A stretch of DNA of 64,000 nt, from NCBI GenBank assembly GCA_003243425.1, contig QFQP01000024.1, positions 56,266-120,265 of the forward strand. The letters are read 5' to 3'. Both the position numbers and the translations under genes were made by a program. Positions 43,101-51,380 of the stretch are shown here, one piece after another. The notes beneath the pieces are model-generated. The model was not told the origin of the DNA. It searched no databases and saw only the letters and a program-made list of their open reading frames with translations. The number at the start of each line of letters is the position of its first letter. Positions within the stretch are counted from its first letter, which is position 1. Source of the stretch: Archangium gephyra (GTDB lineage: Bacteria; Myxococcota; Myxococcia; Myxococcales; Myxococcaceae).

Positions 43101-43373
43101 GCGCGTGACGCCATCTACAAGGCGTCGGTGCTGCGCTTCAGGCCGATTCTGATGACGACCATGGCGGCGCTGCTGGGGGCGCTGCCGCTGGCGTTCGGCT
43201 CGGGGCTCGGCTCGGAGTTGAGGAAGCCGCTCGGTGTGGCCATCGTCGGCGGGCTGCTGGTCAGCCAGCTGCTGACGATGTTCACCACGCCGGTCGTGTA
43301 CCTGGCGTTGGACCGGTTCGATTCGAAGAAGAGAAATCGGAACGTCGCGGCGCGCGAACCGACTGCGGCCTGA
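40182..43373 (+). CDS. RND multidrug efflux permease (MdtC-like) with N-terminal insertion
   Basis: A 1063-residue RND transporter, paralogous to the preceding gene along its length (shared [80 protein letters not shown]). It pairs with that protein and the upstream MFP/TolC. Unusual: between Met1-Ser2 and [15 protein letters not shown] (residue 34 on) lie 31 extra hydrophilic residues ([20 protein letters not shown]...) that are absent from RND N termini. They are encoded by DNA containing an inverted repeat CCCGCCG...CGGCGGG and look like an in-frame insertion. Confidence 0.93.
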   Translation: [1063 protein letters not shown]

Positions 43374-43667
43374 ATGGGAGCCGGGCTGATGGGTCTCGAC
43401 GTTGCTCGTCGCAGACAGGCGCGCGGCACGACGCGAAGTGAACACAACTCGTTCTGGTCGTAGAAATTTGCCGGTTTCGCTCAACAAACGACCACAAGTT
43501 CGTGCGGCTCCGACGCCGCCGTACGGTGCGGAGTTGCGCCGACTGTGCTGCGAGGTCGCGGGGCACGCCACGCGACGTGCAGTGCGCCGCCACCGATGTC
43601 ACCGCTCCCATTCAGGCGATGTACGCGCGGTCACCCACGCACGTCCTGAACGCCTGTCTGTACCGTA
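43374..43667. other. Intergenic gap, no gene recognised
   Basis: About 294 bp between the end of the efflux operon and the 3' end of the convergent desaturase gene. Only short unconvincing frames occur, and no strong hairpin is seen. Confidence 0.5.
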
Positions 43668-44630
43668 TTACTGCGGGCTCGCCGCCAGCCTGAGCACCGC
43701 CGCGTAGCCGTCGGCGTACGTCGCTTCTCCGTACACACCGCGCTCGCGCAGCAGCGCATGCAGCGCCGGCAACTTGTAGTGCGGCACCTTCGGCAGCAGG
43801 TGGTGCTCGAGGTGGAAGTTCACGTGATGCGGCGCGACCGTGAGCCGCGCGAGCACGTTGGCCTTCGTGGTGCGCGTGTTGCGCAGCGGGTCCGTCCCCG
43901 TCTCGACCACCGCGTGTTCCGCGATCGAACGAATGCGCACGAACACGCTGAACGTGGTCGCCCACGCGAGAATCCACACCGCGTACAGCCACGCGTTTCC
44001 AGTCAGCGCGAGCAGCGCGAACAGCACCCCATTCGTGATCAGCACCGGCCCGAAGTTCTTGATCAACGACTTCGTCATCGTGCCTGCAGACGGGCGCGGC
44101 TTCACCACCACCGCACCCATCGACGCGGTGTACGTGAGCACGCCAGCGTCCATCAGCACGAGCGCGACCACGCGGCGCAGGTAGGCGAGGCCGGAAACAT
44201 CCCTCAGGAACTTGCGCACCAGGCTCGCGCGCGACGTGGGGAATGGCGCGGCCAGGCAGAGATCCGGATCATCTTCGAGCGACGTGCGCGCGTGATGCTT
44301 GATGTGGTGACCGCGGTAGTCGCCGAGCCGCTGCCACACCGGCGCCGCGCACAGCCACTGCCCGACGACCTCGTTCAACTTCTGCGTCGCGAACAACGAC
44401 TGGTGCGCGCACTCGTGCATGAGGATCGCGAGCGCGAGCTGACGGCCGCCGAGCAGCACCAGCGAGACGACCCACGCGAGCGGGCTGCGCGGGAAGTGCG
44501 CCAGCAGCGCGAAGGCGAACGCGATGGTGCCCCAGGTCACCAGCACCGACAGCGCGCCGCGCAGGTCGCTCGCGGTCGTGAACTGACGAATCTCTTCCGC
44601 CGACAGCCACGTCGTCGCGTTGCGTCTCAT
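43668..44630 (-). CDS. Fatty acid desaturase (membrane di-iron)
   Basis: A 320-residue membrane protein. The three His boxes are visible: LMHECAHQSLF, GDYRGHHIKHHARTS and, near the end, APHHVNFHLEHHLLPKVPHYKLPALHALL. About four membrane segments in two hairpins surround them. The family introduces double bonds or hydroxyl groups into acyl chains using a di-iron centre and electrons from ferredoxin or cytochrome. ATG 44630 overlaps the stop of the PaaX gene (ATGA); an extension to 44660 is not needed. Coupling implies the PaaX-like regulator controls it. Confidence 0.9.
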   Translation of the reverse strand: MRRNATTWLSAEEIRQFTTASDLRGALSVLVTWGTIAFAFALLAHFPRSPLAWVVSLVLLGGRQLALAILMHECAHQSLFATQKLNEVVGQWLCAAPVWQRLGDYRGHHIKHHARTSLEDDPDLCLAAPFPTSRASLVRKFLRDVSGLAYLRRVVALVLMDAGVLTYTASMGAVVVKPRPSAGTMTKSLIKNFGPVLITNGVLFALLALTGNAWLYAVWILAWATTFSVFVRIRSIAEHAVVETGTDPLRNTRTTKANVLARLTVAPHHVNFHLEHHLLPKVPHYKLPALHALLRERGVYGEATYADGYAAVLRLAASPQ

Positions 44631-45412
44631 CGCTCCAGCTCCTCCAACAGGCCGGCCCACACCGCGTAGGCCCGCTCGTCCAACTGCTCCATCGCGCGCG
44701 CGAGCGCCTTGCGCGGAGCCGGGTCTGCCATCGACGGCGGCAACAGTGGATCTCTCGCCAGAAACCGCAGCACCTCGTCACCGAGCCAGAAGCTCTGCGC
44801 GGCGACCTTCGGCAAGGGCTTCTCGTCCATCGACGCCATGAACTTCTCGACGCGCTCCACCAGCGCACCGGCGCGCGCCGCGTCGACGGCCACCTTCCAC
44901 GCCTTCTCGAGCTGCTTGACCTGCGCAGTGTCCAACGTGAGGCCCACCACGTCGGCGGCCTCGTCGAGCCCCAACCGCGCCAGGTGCGAGGCCACCGCCA
45001 CCCGCCCGCCCTCGAGGTTGTCCGGCCGCGCCCACACGCCGTGGCGAAACACACGAAAGCCCGACAACTCGAGCGCGTTCTCGCGACGTGAGACGAGCGC
45101 CGCGTTCTTCCTCGGGAGGTCCGCGGTCAGCACGCCGAGGAACGCGCCGTTCCACGCCACGCGCGCCGCGAAGCCGGTTCGATACGTGCGCACGTGCGCC
45201 ACCGCTCGCAGCCGCTCCTCCGACAGCGCGTAGCGGCCACGCCCCTCCATCACCAGCTCGCCCGACGACGTCAGCCGCGAGAGCGCCACCCGCATCGCGT
45301 TGCCCGACACGCCGAGAATCTCGGCCGCGCCGACCAGCACCGGCGCCGACAACGCACGCCCACGCGACGCGCCGAGCACCGACAAGGCGACCACCTGGGC
45401 CGAAGCAGCCAT
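44627..45412 (-). CDS. PaaX-family transcriptional regulator
   Basis: A 261-residue protein. SAPVLVGAAEILGVSGNAMRVALSRLTSSGELVMEGRGRYALSEERLRAVAHVRTYRT is the winged helix of PaaX-type regulators; the middle (FLGVLTADLPRKNAALVSRRENALELSGFRVFRHGVWARPDNLEGG) and the C-terminal helical part also fit. PaaX represses phenylacetate catabolism through phenylacetyl-CoA; here the linked genes are a desaturase (co-transcribed) and an OPT transporter (divergent), so another acyl-CoA ligand is plausible. TATCTT lies 6 nt before the ATG. Confidence 0.85.
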   Translation of the reverse strand: MAASAQVVALSVLGASRGRALSAPVLVGAAEILGVSGNAMRVALSRLTSSGELVMEGRGRYALSEERLRAVAHVRTYRTGFAARVAWNGAFLGVLTADLPRKNAALVSRRENALELSGFRVFRHGVWARPDNLEGGRVAVASHLARLGLDEAADVVGLTLDTAQVKQLEKAWKVAVDAARAGALVERVEKFMASMDEKPLPKVAAQSFWLGDEVLRFLARDPLLPPSMADPAPRKALARAMEQLDERAYAVWAGLLEELER

Positions 45413-45418
45413 CGCCGG

Positions 45419-45424
45419 AAGATA
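45419..45424 (-). promoter_or_regulatory. -10 element for a leaderless paaX-like transcript
   Basis: TATCTT on the minus strand, 6 nt before ATG 45412. A TTGACT hexamer about 19 bp upstream could be the -35. Near-repeats ATATTTCAG and ATATTCAG flank this promoter and may bind the regulator. Confidence 0.5.
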
Positions 45425-45487
45425 TTTCAGGTGGCGGAGCGAAAGTCAAAACACAGGTAATATTCAGACCGCCCGCGCGTGGCCGAC

Positions 45488-45493
45488 TATGGT
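45488..45493 (+). promoter_or_regulatory. -10 element close to the OPT transporter start
   Basis: TATGGT lies 10 nt before ATG 45504, which would leave a 5' leader of only about 3 nt. No Shine-Dalgarno. Confidence 0.4.
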
Positions 45494-45503
45494 CCGCGCC
45501 CTC

Positions 45504-47339
45504 ATGGCGGCACCCACGGAAGCCGAAGCGCTGGAACTCGAGAAGAAGTGGCTCGCAGAGCTGTACGACGCGAACTCGCCGCAGCTCACGGTGCGAGCGG
45601 TCATCACCGGAATGGTCCTGGGCGCAGTGATGTGCCTGGCGAACCTCTACATCGTGCTCAAGACCGGTTGGTCCGTCGGCGTGACGCTCACGGCGTGCAT
45701 CATGGCGTGGGCGCTCTTTTCGCTGGTCGGCAAGTCGCTGGGCCCGAAGCACCAGATGGGCATTCTCGAGAACAACGCGATGGGCAGCGTGGCGTCGGCT
45801 GCGGGCTACATGACGGGCGGCGGCAACATGGCCGCGTTGCCTGCGTTGATCATGCTCACCGGTCAGCGGCCTTCACCCATCATCCTGATGGCGTGGTTCG
45901 CGTGCATCGCCGGCCTCGGGGTGTTCGCCGCGATTCCCATCAAGCGCCAGTTGATCAACCGTGAGCAGCTCACGTTCCCCACCGGCACGGCGACCGCGGA
46001 GACCTTGAAGGCGCTCTATGCGCACGGCGAGGAGGGCAAGAAGCAGGCGCGCTACCTCGGTCTCGCGGGGCTCGCGGCGGCGGTGCTCGGCTTTCTCCGT
46101 GAAGCGAAGCTGCGCGGCGAGAAGTCGTTCAGCTTGCCCAGCCAGGTGTCGCTGCCGGTGAAGTTCCACGGCAAGGACCTGCTCGAGTGGACCATCGGTC
46201 TCGAGCTCTCGGTGCTGATGTTCGGCGCGGGCGCGCTCATGTCGTGGCGCACCGGCTGGTCGTTGTTGCTCGGGTCGTTCATCACCTTCGGCATCGTCGC
46301 GCCTCCACTCGTGGCTGACGGGGTGATTCCTGAAGTGGGCTTCAAGGCCATCGCCGGCTGGACGGTGTGGATGGGCGCGGCCGTGCTGGTGTCGTCGGGC
46401 CTCACCTCGTTCGCGTTTCAGTGGCGCAGCGTGCTCAAGAGCGTCGAGTCGCTGACGTCGCTGTTCAAGAAGGCGAAGCCGGCTGATCAGGACCCTCTCG
46501 CCGACATCGAAGCGCCACAGTCGTGGTTCCCGATGGGCTTCCTGATTCTCGGGCCGCCGACGGTGTTGCTCGCCTGGTACGCGTTCGACATTCCGTGGTG
46601 GGCGGGTGCGCTGGCGCTGCCGTTGTCGGTGGTGATGGGCATCGTCGCTGCGCGCGTGACCGGCGAGACCGACGTGACGCCGACGAAGGCGCTCGGGCCG
46701 GTGACGCAGCTCACGTACGCCGCGCTGCTGCCGAAGCAGCTGGTGCCCAACATCATGTCGGCGAACATCACCGGCGGCGTGGGGCTGCACGCGGCTGACC
46801 TGCTCACCGACTTGAAGAGCGGCTACCTGCTCGGCGCGCGGCCACGGCAGCAGGTCATCGGCCAGCTCTTCGGCGTCTTCGCCGGCGCGTTGGTGGTGGT
46901 GCCGGTGTTCAACCTGCTGGTGCCGACCGCTGACGTGCTCGGTGGAAAGGAGTTCCCCGCTCCGTCGGCGCAGGTGTGGGCGAACGTGTCGAAGATGCTG
47001 GTGGTCGGTCTCGACGCGCTGCACTCGACTGCTCGCTGGGCGGCGTTGATTGGCGTCATCGTGGGTACGGTGCTGGCGATTCTCGAGGCGAAGGCGCCGA
47101 AGCACGTCAAGAAGTGGCTGCCGTCGCCTTCGGGGCTGGGCATCGCGATGGTGCTGCCTGCGTGGAACAGCATCATGATGTTCCTCGGCGCGGCCGCGGC
47201 GGAGTTCATTCGTCGTCGCAAGGGCAACGAAGCCGGTGAGCGGATCATCATGCCGGTGGCGTCGGGGTTCGTGGCTGGTGAGAGCCTGATGGGTGTGGCC
47301 ATCAAGATGCTCATCGCGTTCGGCGTGCTGACGAAGTGA
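45504..47339 (+). CDS. OPT-family oligopeptide/metal-chelate transporter
   Basis: A 611-residue polytopic protein with about 14-16 membrane segments. The N-terminal LTVRAVITGMVLGAVMCLANLYIVLKTGWSVGVTLTACIMAWALF and ENNAMGSVASAAGYMTGGGNMAALPAL, and the C-terminal GLGIAMVLPAWNSIMMFLGAAAAEFIRRR and IIMPVASGFVAGESLMGV, match bacterial OPT transporters. These import oligopeptides or siderophore-like metal chelates with protons. ATG 45504 (MAAPTEAEALELEKKW) is chosen; ATG 45489 is an alternative but lies in the predicted -10 element. Divergent from the PaaX-like regulator. Confidence 0.92.
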   Translation: MAAPTEAEALELEKKWLAELYDANSPQLTVRAVITGMVLGAVMCLANLYIVLKTGWSVGVTLTACIMAWALFSLVGKSLGPKHQMGILENNAMGSVASAAGYMTGGGNMAALPALIMLTGQRPSPIILMAWFACIAGLGVFAAIPIKRQLINREQLTFPTGTATAETLKALYAHGEEGKKQARYLGLAGLAAAVLGFLREAKLRGEKSFSLPSQVSLPVKFHGKDLLEWTIGLELSVLMFGAGALMSWRTGWSLLLGSFITFGIVAPPLVADGVIPEVGFKAIAGWTVWMGAAVLVSSGLTSFAFQWRSVLKSVESLTSLFKKAKPADQDPLADIEAPQSWFPMGFLILGPPTVLLAWYAFDIPWWAGALALPLSVVMGIVAARVTGETDVTPTKALGPVTQLTYAALLPKQLVPNIMSANITGGVGLHAADLLTDLKSGYLLGARPRQQVIGQLFGVFAGALVVVPVFNLLVPTADVLGGKEFPAPSAQVWANVSKMLVVGLDALHSTARWAALIGVIVGTVLAILEAKAPKHVKKWLPSPSGLGIAMVLPAWNSIMMFLGAAAAEFIRRRKGNEAGERIIMPVASGFVAGESLMGVAIKMLIAFGVLTK

Positions 47340-47403
47340 CGCGCCTCGCGCTGTCTCGTCTTGAATGGCAATCGAGTCGAAAACGAAGCCGCGCTTCGCG
47401 TCT

Positions 47404-48110
47404 CAGCTCGTCGCTTCTTCATCGACCGGCGGCGGCGATGCATCGACGCGAAGTCGATGTGCGGAAGCGTCGATGCCGTCGACCTCTCGTGAATGACCTC
47501 GCTCGAGGGCTACGACTTCTACGACGTCGATGCGCGACTCGTGCTGTCCGGAGGCGTCGCGCGCGGTGCGTCTGTTCGTCGCTTCGGAGTTCCGGCCCGG
47601 ACTCTCCAGCAACTCGAGCAGCAGGCGCCGGCGACAGGGAAGAGCGTCGATGGCATCACGCCCATCGTTCTTGATGGTGAGGTCGACCACGAGCACGCCG
47701 GCCTGGACGCACTTCACGGTGCCGGCGCGGCGCGATTCGCCTTCCTGCACGTCGAGCTTCACCTTCTTGCCGTCGACGAGGCAGTCGTCGGTGGTGCTGG
47801 TGACTGGCGGCAGCGCCTTACGCGCTGCGTAGGGCTGACCTTCACCTTGAGCGCGGTCTGAAACCGGTCGTGCGCGCGGATGATCAGCACCCGCGACGCG
47901 GGCTTCTGCTCGTCGTACGTGAGGAGCGCACCTCCGGCGAACGCTCCATTTTCGTCGAAGCGCCTCTCTCCAGGATCGACCTCGGTACGTTCCTTTCCAT
48001 GACGCTTCGCGCGGGCTTGCTCGAAGCGCACCGATACGAGCTGCTGCTCCGGCCTGCGTTGCGCGCGCGGTACCAGGAACGTGAACGTGAACTGGCGCAG
48101 AGCTCGTGCC
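47404..48110 (-). pseudogene. Probable decayed coding remnant
   Basis: About 840 bp between the OPT and SDR genes have no intact gene. On the minus strand one frame reads FDENGAFAGGALLTYDEQKP and RVLIIRAHDRFQTALKVKV (about 47960-47840), and after a shift another reads TTDDCLVDGKKVKLDVQEGE and TVKCVQAGVLVVDLTIKND (about 47800-47660). Both are protein-like and would join after one frameshift. No start with a ribosome site is seen, and downstream residues become Arg-rich. Family not recognised. Confidence 0.4.
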
Positions 48111-48180
48111 GTCTCACGCTTTCGCGCGGACCCACAAGGGTGAGCCTCTGCCCGACTTGCCGCTCGGCTGGGGAGATTGC

Positions 48181-48908
48181 TCACCAGGGCAGCGTGTTCT
48201 TCTCGAAGAAGAACTGACCCGTCGGCCCTTCGTTGGGAATCGTCGCCAGGAACACGCTGGTCTTCGCGCTGTCGGCCACCTCCATCGGCGCGTGCGGGCC
48301 GCCGAGCTCGGTCTTGACCCAACCCGGGTGCGCCGAGTTCACCTTCACGTTGGTGCCCGCCAGTTGCTGCGCGAGGTGCACCGTGAACGCGTTCAACGCC
48401 ACCTTCGACGCGTTGTACGCGAACGGCTTGAACGTCTTGATGGGCGAGTTCTCGGCCTGATGTGTACCGAGTGAACCCAGAATGCTCGACACGTTGACGA
48501 TGCGCCCCGCGCTCGACTTCTTGATGAGCGGCAACAACCGCTGCGTCAGCCGCACCACCGCGAACAGGTTCGTCTCGAACGTCGCCTTGAGCGCGTCCTG
48601 CGTGACCGATTCCACCGTCTGCGCGCCGAGCTCTTCGTGCTTCGTGCCGGCGTTGTTCACCAGCACGTCGAGCCGGCCGTACTTCTGCGCGAAGTAGCGC
48701 TCCACGCCTTCGTCGGTCGTCGGCTTGCCCGCGTCCCACGTCACCGCCTCGGCGTCGATGCCCGCGTCGCGCAGCGTCTTCAGCGCGTCGGCCGACTTGT
48801 TCACGTCGCGCACGCCGATGACGACGTTGAAGCCCTCCTTGCCCAACTCCAACGCGTCTGCAGACCGATGCCGCGATTGCCGCCGGTGATGAATGCCACC
48901 TTGCTCAT
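48181..48908 (-). pseudogene. Short-chain dehydrogenase/reductase with a single-base deletion
   Basis: ATG 48908 (GAGGGG 7 nt upstream) begins MSKVAFITGGNRGIGLQT, the SDR T-G-x-x-x-G-I-G cofactor motif. Near 48855 one base is missing: restoring it gives LQTALELGKEGFNVVIGVRDVNKSADALKTL and the frame then runs cleanly to the stop at 48181 through VNNAGT (N-N-A-G), IVNVSSILGS (Ser) and PFAYNASKVALNAF (Y-x-x-x-K). The corrected protein is about 243 residues and resembles carbonyl-reductase-like SDRs. As sequenced it cannot be made from its proper start. Divergent from a TetR regulator with two operator copies between. Confidence 0.8.
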
Positions 48909-48954
48909 GTCGTAACCCCTCACGGCCAGCGCGCCCGAAATGAGCGAATATCTG

Positions 48955-48966
48955 TACCGTTCGGTA
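48955..48966. promoter_or_regulatory. TetR operator copy 1
   Basis: TACCGTTCGGTA, a perfect inverted repeat (TACCG-TT-CGGTA) in the SDR/TetR divergent promoter, with a second copy at 49006. Confidence 0.65.
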
Positions 48967-49005
48967 CTGAAGGCGCGGCAGGCGACGCCATCGCAAGCAA
49001 AAGTG

Positions 49006-49017
49006 TACTGACCGGTA
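49006..49017. promoter_or_regulatory. TetR operator copy 2
   Basis: TACTGACCGGTA, matching copy 1 with one arm mismatch. It directly precedes and touches the -10 element of the tetR gene, fitting autorepression. Confidence 0.65.
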
Positions 49018-49023
49018 TAGATT
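49018..49023 (+). promoter_or_regulatory. -10 element for a leaderless tetR transcript
   Basis: TAGATT lies 7 nt before ATG 49031; no Shine-Dalgarno. Confidence 0.5.
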
Positions 49024-49030
49024 CGCGCTC

Positions 49031-49588
49031 ATGGCGCGCACGCGAGAGTTCGACGAAGACGAAGCGCTCGACACCGCGATGAAGGTCTTCTGGGACGCGG
49101 GCTACGACGGCGCGTCGATGGACATGCTCACCACCGCGCTGGGCATCGGGAAGCCGAGCCTCTACGCGGCGTTCGGCAACAAGCGGGCGCTCTACTCGCG
49201 GGCCGTCGAACGCTACGTGGCCACGGTCGGCGGGCGGCTGCACGAAGCGCTGGAGCGCGACGACTTTCATGAAGCCATTCGCGCCTTCTGGGACATCTAC
49301 GCGAAGGGTGAGAACGGGTGCTTCCTCGTGCAGTCGGGGCTGGCGTGCAGCACACCCGAGGTGACCGATGAAGCGGCGAGCAAGCGCAGGGCCACCGAGG
49401 CGCTGGTGGCCAGGCGCATCACCCGCGCGAAGAGAGACGGTCACCTGCCGGGCGACGTGAGGGTCGCAGACATGGCGCGCTACATCGCCAGCGTGGCCTA
49501 CGGGCTCTCGGTGCAATCGCGGAACGGAGCGACGCTCGTCGAGCGCGCCCGCGTGGCCGACTTCGCGCTGCGCGCGCTCCCGAAGTGA
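49031..49588 (+). CDS. TetR/AcrR-family regulator
   Basis: A 185-residue protein. REFDEDEALDTAMKVFWDAGYDGASMDMLTTALGIGKPSLYAAFGNKRALYSRAVERYV is the TetR helix-turn-helix; the C-terminal ligand domain has the LERDDFHEAIRAFWDIYAKGENGCFLVQSGLACS pattern of the AcrR/YwnA-like branch. It is divergent from the SDR gene, and two TACYGNNCGGTA sites lie in the 122-bp gap, one over its own promoter. It probably represses the SDR and itself in response to a carbonyl or aromatic compound (inference). Confidence 0.93.
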   Translation: MARTREFDEDEALDTAMKVFWDAGYDGASMDMLTTALGIGKPSLYAAFGNKRALYSRAVERYVATVGGRLHEALERDDFHEAIRAFWDIYAKGENGCFLVQSGLACSTPEVTDEAASKRRATEALVARRITRAKRDGHLPGDVRVADMARYIASVAYGLSVQSRNGATLVERARVADFALRALPK

Positions 49589-49673
49589 CGTGGAGCCGGC
49601 GCCTTCCCGAAATCGAGAAACCGATTCCCGACGGTGACGTTCACACCGCGCGCCCGCCGGGTCTCAAACCGGC

Positions 49674-51371
49674 ATGACTTCGCTCCTCGTGGTTGCAGTG
49701 CTTGCCGCCGCGCCGTTGAACGTGGGCCCCGACTTTCAGGGCTTCGAGCAGACCTTCGCGCTCAAGACCGACTCGGACCTCGGCAAGAAGGGCATGAACG
49801 ACTGCGGGTTCTCGCAGACCACGTCGGCGCCGGTGTTGAGCTTCGTGGTGGCCGGAAAGCCCGACGGGCTGGTGCTGGAGCTGACGAAGACCGTGGCCGG
49901 TGCGGTGCTCACGCGCGGCCGGCAGCATCTGTGTCTCGAGCCGGGCTCGCTGCGTATCGACGACGCGGGCACCTACGAGCTGTATCTGCTCGACCACCGT
50001 GAGCACCCGTATGTCACCAACGCACGCGTGCGGTTGTACCTCGAGCGCGTGGCGGCGAAGCAGAGCGCGGCGAGCGTCTCGACCCGCAAGGTGCCGGTGT
50101 TGCCGACGGGCCCCAACCCCATTCGCGTGAAGTTCGACCCGAAGGCGCCGGAGTTTGCGCCCGAGGTCGCCGGGGTTCCGTGCGCGAAGGTGCGCGTGCA
50201 ACCGGTGGCGCAGCTGGTCGTGTCGCAGGCCTCGCGCTACCGCATCACCGGCGTGGAGCGCGACCGCTTCGTGGTGCGCGGCGACGAGTGTCTCGAGCTC
50301 GAGGAGGCGGTCGACCTCGAGGCGGGCGCGTGGGCGTTGTGGATAGAGGTGTTCCCCCACGAGACGGAGCTCGTCATCACCGACACCGAGCGCGGCATGG
50401 ACCTCGCGACGTCGGGCGAGGCGCCTCGCGTGAAGCTGGCGTCGTTGCCCGCGGCGGTGCGCGTGAAGGCCGCGAAGGAGCAGGCGCGTGACGCGTACGC
50501 GCCGTGTGAGCAGGGCGCGCGCACGCCGTCGTTCGTCATCGAGCCCGGTGAAGGCGTGACGTTCCACCTGCGCGCTGCGGGCGGCTTCCGCGACGTGAGC
50601 TTCGACGTGTTCGGCGACGGTGGCGACGAGTGCGGGAAGGACTCGCTGGAGCTGACCGACGCGACGCGTTCGTTCGTGTTCGTGAGCGCCCCCGAGGCGC
50701 GCGAGGTGATGGTGCTGATGAGCGACGGCAAAGGCGTGCGGCCGTTCTGGTCTCCGGCCGAAGTGCCGAGCGGCCTGCCCATCGACCAGCGCGTCGTCAG
50801 CTTCCACTACCCGTTCTGGCGCGACTCGAGTGCGTCGCTGCCGCCCGCGTTGCCGTTGTTCGTGACCGCGCCCGCGGGCCTGTTCGTGTTCCTCACCACG
50901 CCCATCAACGACGTGCCGGTGAACGAGCCGTTGTTGTTGATCAGCCACGACGGCAGGAGTGCGGGCGTGTTGCGCGCGTCGGTGGTGACGCATCAACTGC
51001 CGGCCGACCTGTCGTTCCCGAAGCTGAAGGTGCCGGCACCCGCGAAGACCACCGACGAGGCGTGGTCGGCGGCGGGCCCGCTCGAGACGGCGCGCGTCGA
51101 CGCGTGGCTTCAGGTCGAAGCCGCGTGGAAGCGCTGCATTCATGGCTACATGGCCAAACACGACCCCGCGTGGAACTTGAAGAACGTGGAGTTCTATTAC
51201 GTGCGCAGCGGGCTCAACGTGAGCGACGTGGTGTACGGCAACGCGAAGCGCGCGTGTCACGAGGCGAAGTTCAAGAAGGACGGTGAGGCCTTCATCAAGG
51301 CCATCAACGCCTCCCAGGCCAAGCTGGTGACCACGCTGCCCGACGTGCTGCGCGCCAGGTTGAAGCGGTGA
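49674..51371 (+). CDS. Large exported protein of unknown function
   Basis: A 565-residue protein. MTSLLVVAVLAAAPL is a signal peptide. The mature part is mostly beta-rich with scattered Cys (NDCGF, HLCLEPG, VPCAKV, DECLELE, APCEQGAR, DECGKD) and a helical C-terminal domain (TDEAWSAAGPLETARVDAWLQVEAAWKRCIHGYMAKHD) ending in a Lys-rich helix. Repeating phrases such as AGAWALWIEVFPHETELVITDTE suggest two or three Ig-like modules. It is probably periplasmic or surface-exposed. No family is recognised and no operon partner is evident. Confidence 0.7.
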   Translation: MTSLLVVAVLAAAPLNVGPDFQGFEQTFALKTDSDLGKKGMNDCGFSQTTSAPVLSFVVAGKPDGLVLELTKTVAGAVLTRGRQHLCLEPGSLRIDDAGTYELYLLDHREHPYVTNARVRLYLERVAAKQSAASVSTRKVPVLPTGPNPIRVKFDPKAPEFAPEVAGVPCAKVRVQPVAQLVVSQASRYRITGVERDRFVVRGDECLELEEAVDLEAGAWALWIEVFPHETELVITDTERGMDLATSGEAPRVKLASLPAAVRVKAAKEQARDAYAPCEQGARTPSFVIEPGEGVTFHLRAAGGFRDVSFDVFGDGGDECGKDSLELTDATRSFVFVSAPEAREVMVLMSDGKGVRPFWSPAEVPSGLPIDQRVVSFHYPFWRDSSASLPPALPLFVTAPAGLFVFLTTPINDVPVNEPLLLISHDGRSAGVLRASVVTHQLPADLSFPKLKVPAPAKTTDEAWSAAGPLETARVDAWLQVEAAWKRCIHGYMAKHDPAWNLKNVEFYYVRSGLNVSDVVYGNAKRACHEAKFKKDGEAFIKAINASQAKLVTTLPDVLRARLKR

Positions 51372-51380
51372 AGCCAGGCG

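Noticed and set aside
47493..47861. 122-codon plus-strand frame between the OPT and SDR genes
   Set aside because: The opposite strand carries the better, though frameshifted, protein-like segments; this frame has no motifs or ribosome site.
49641..51260. 539-codon minus-strand frame opposite the secreted protein at 49674
   Set aside because: Arg/His/Leu-rich composition typical of antisense frames in high-GC genes; the plus-strand protein has a signal peptide and normal composition.
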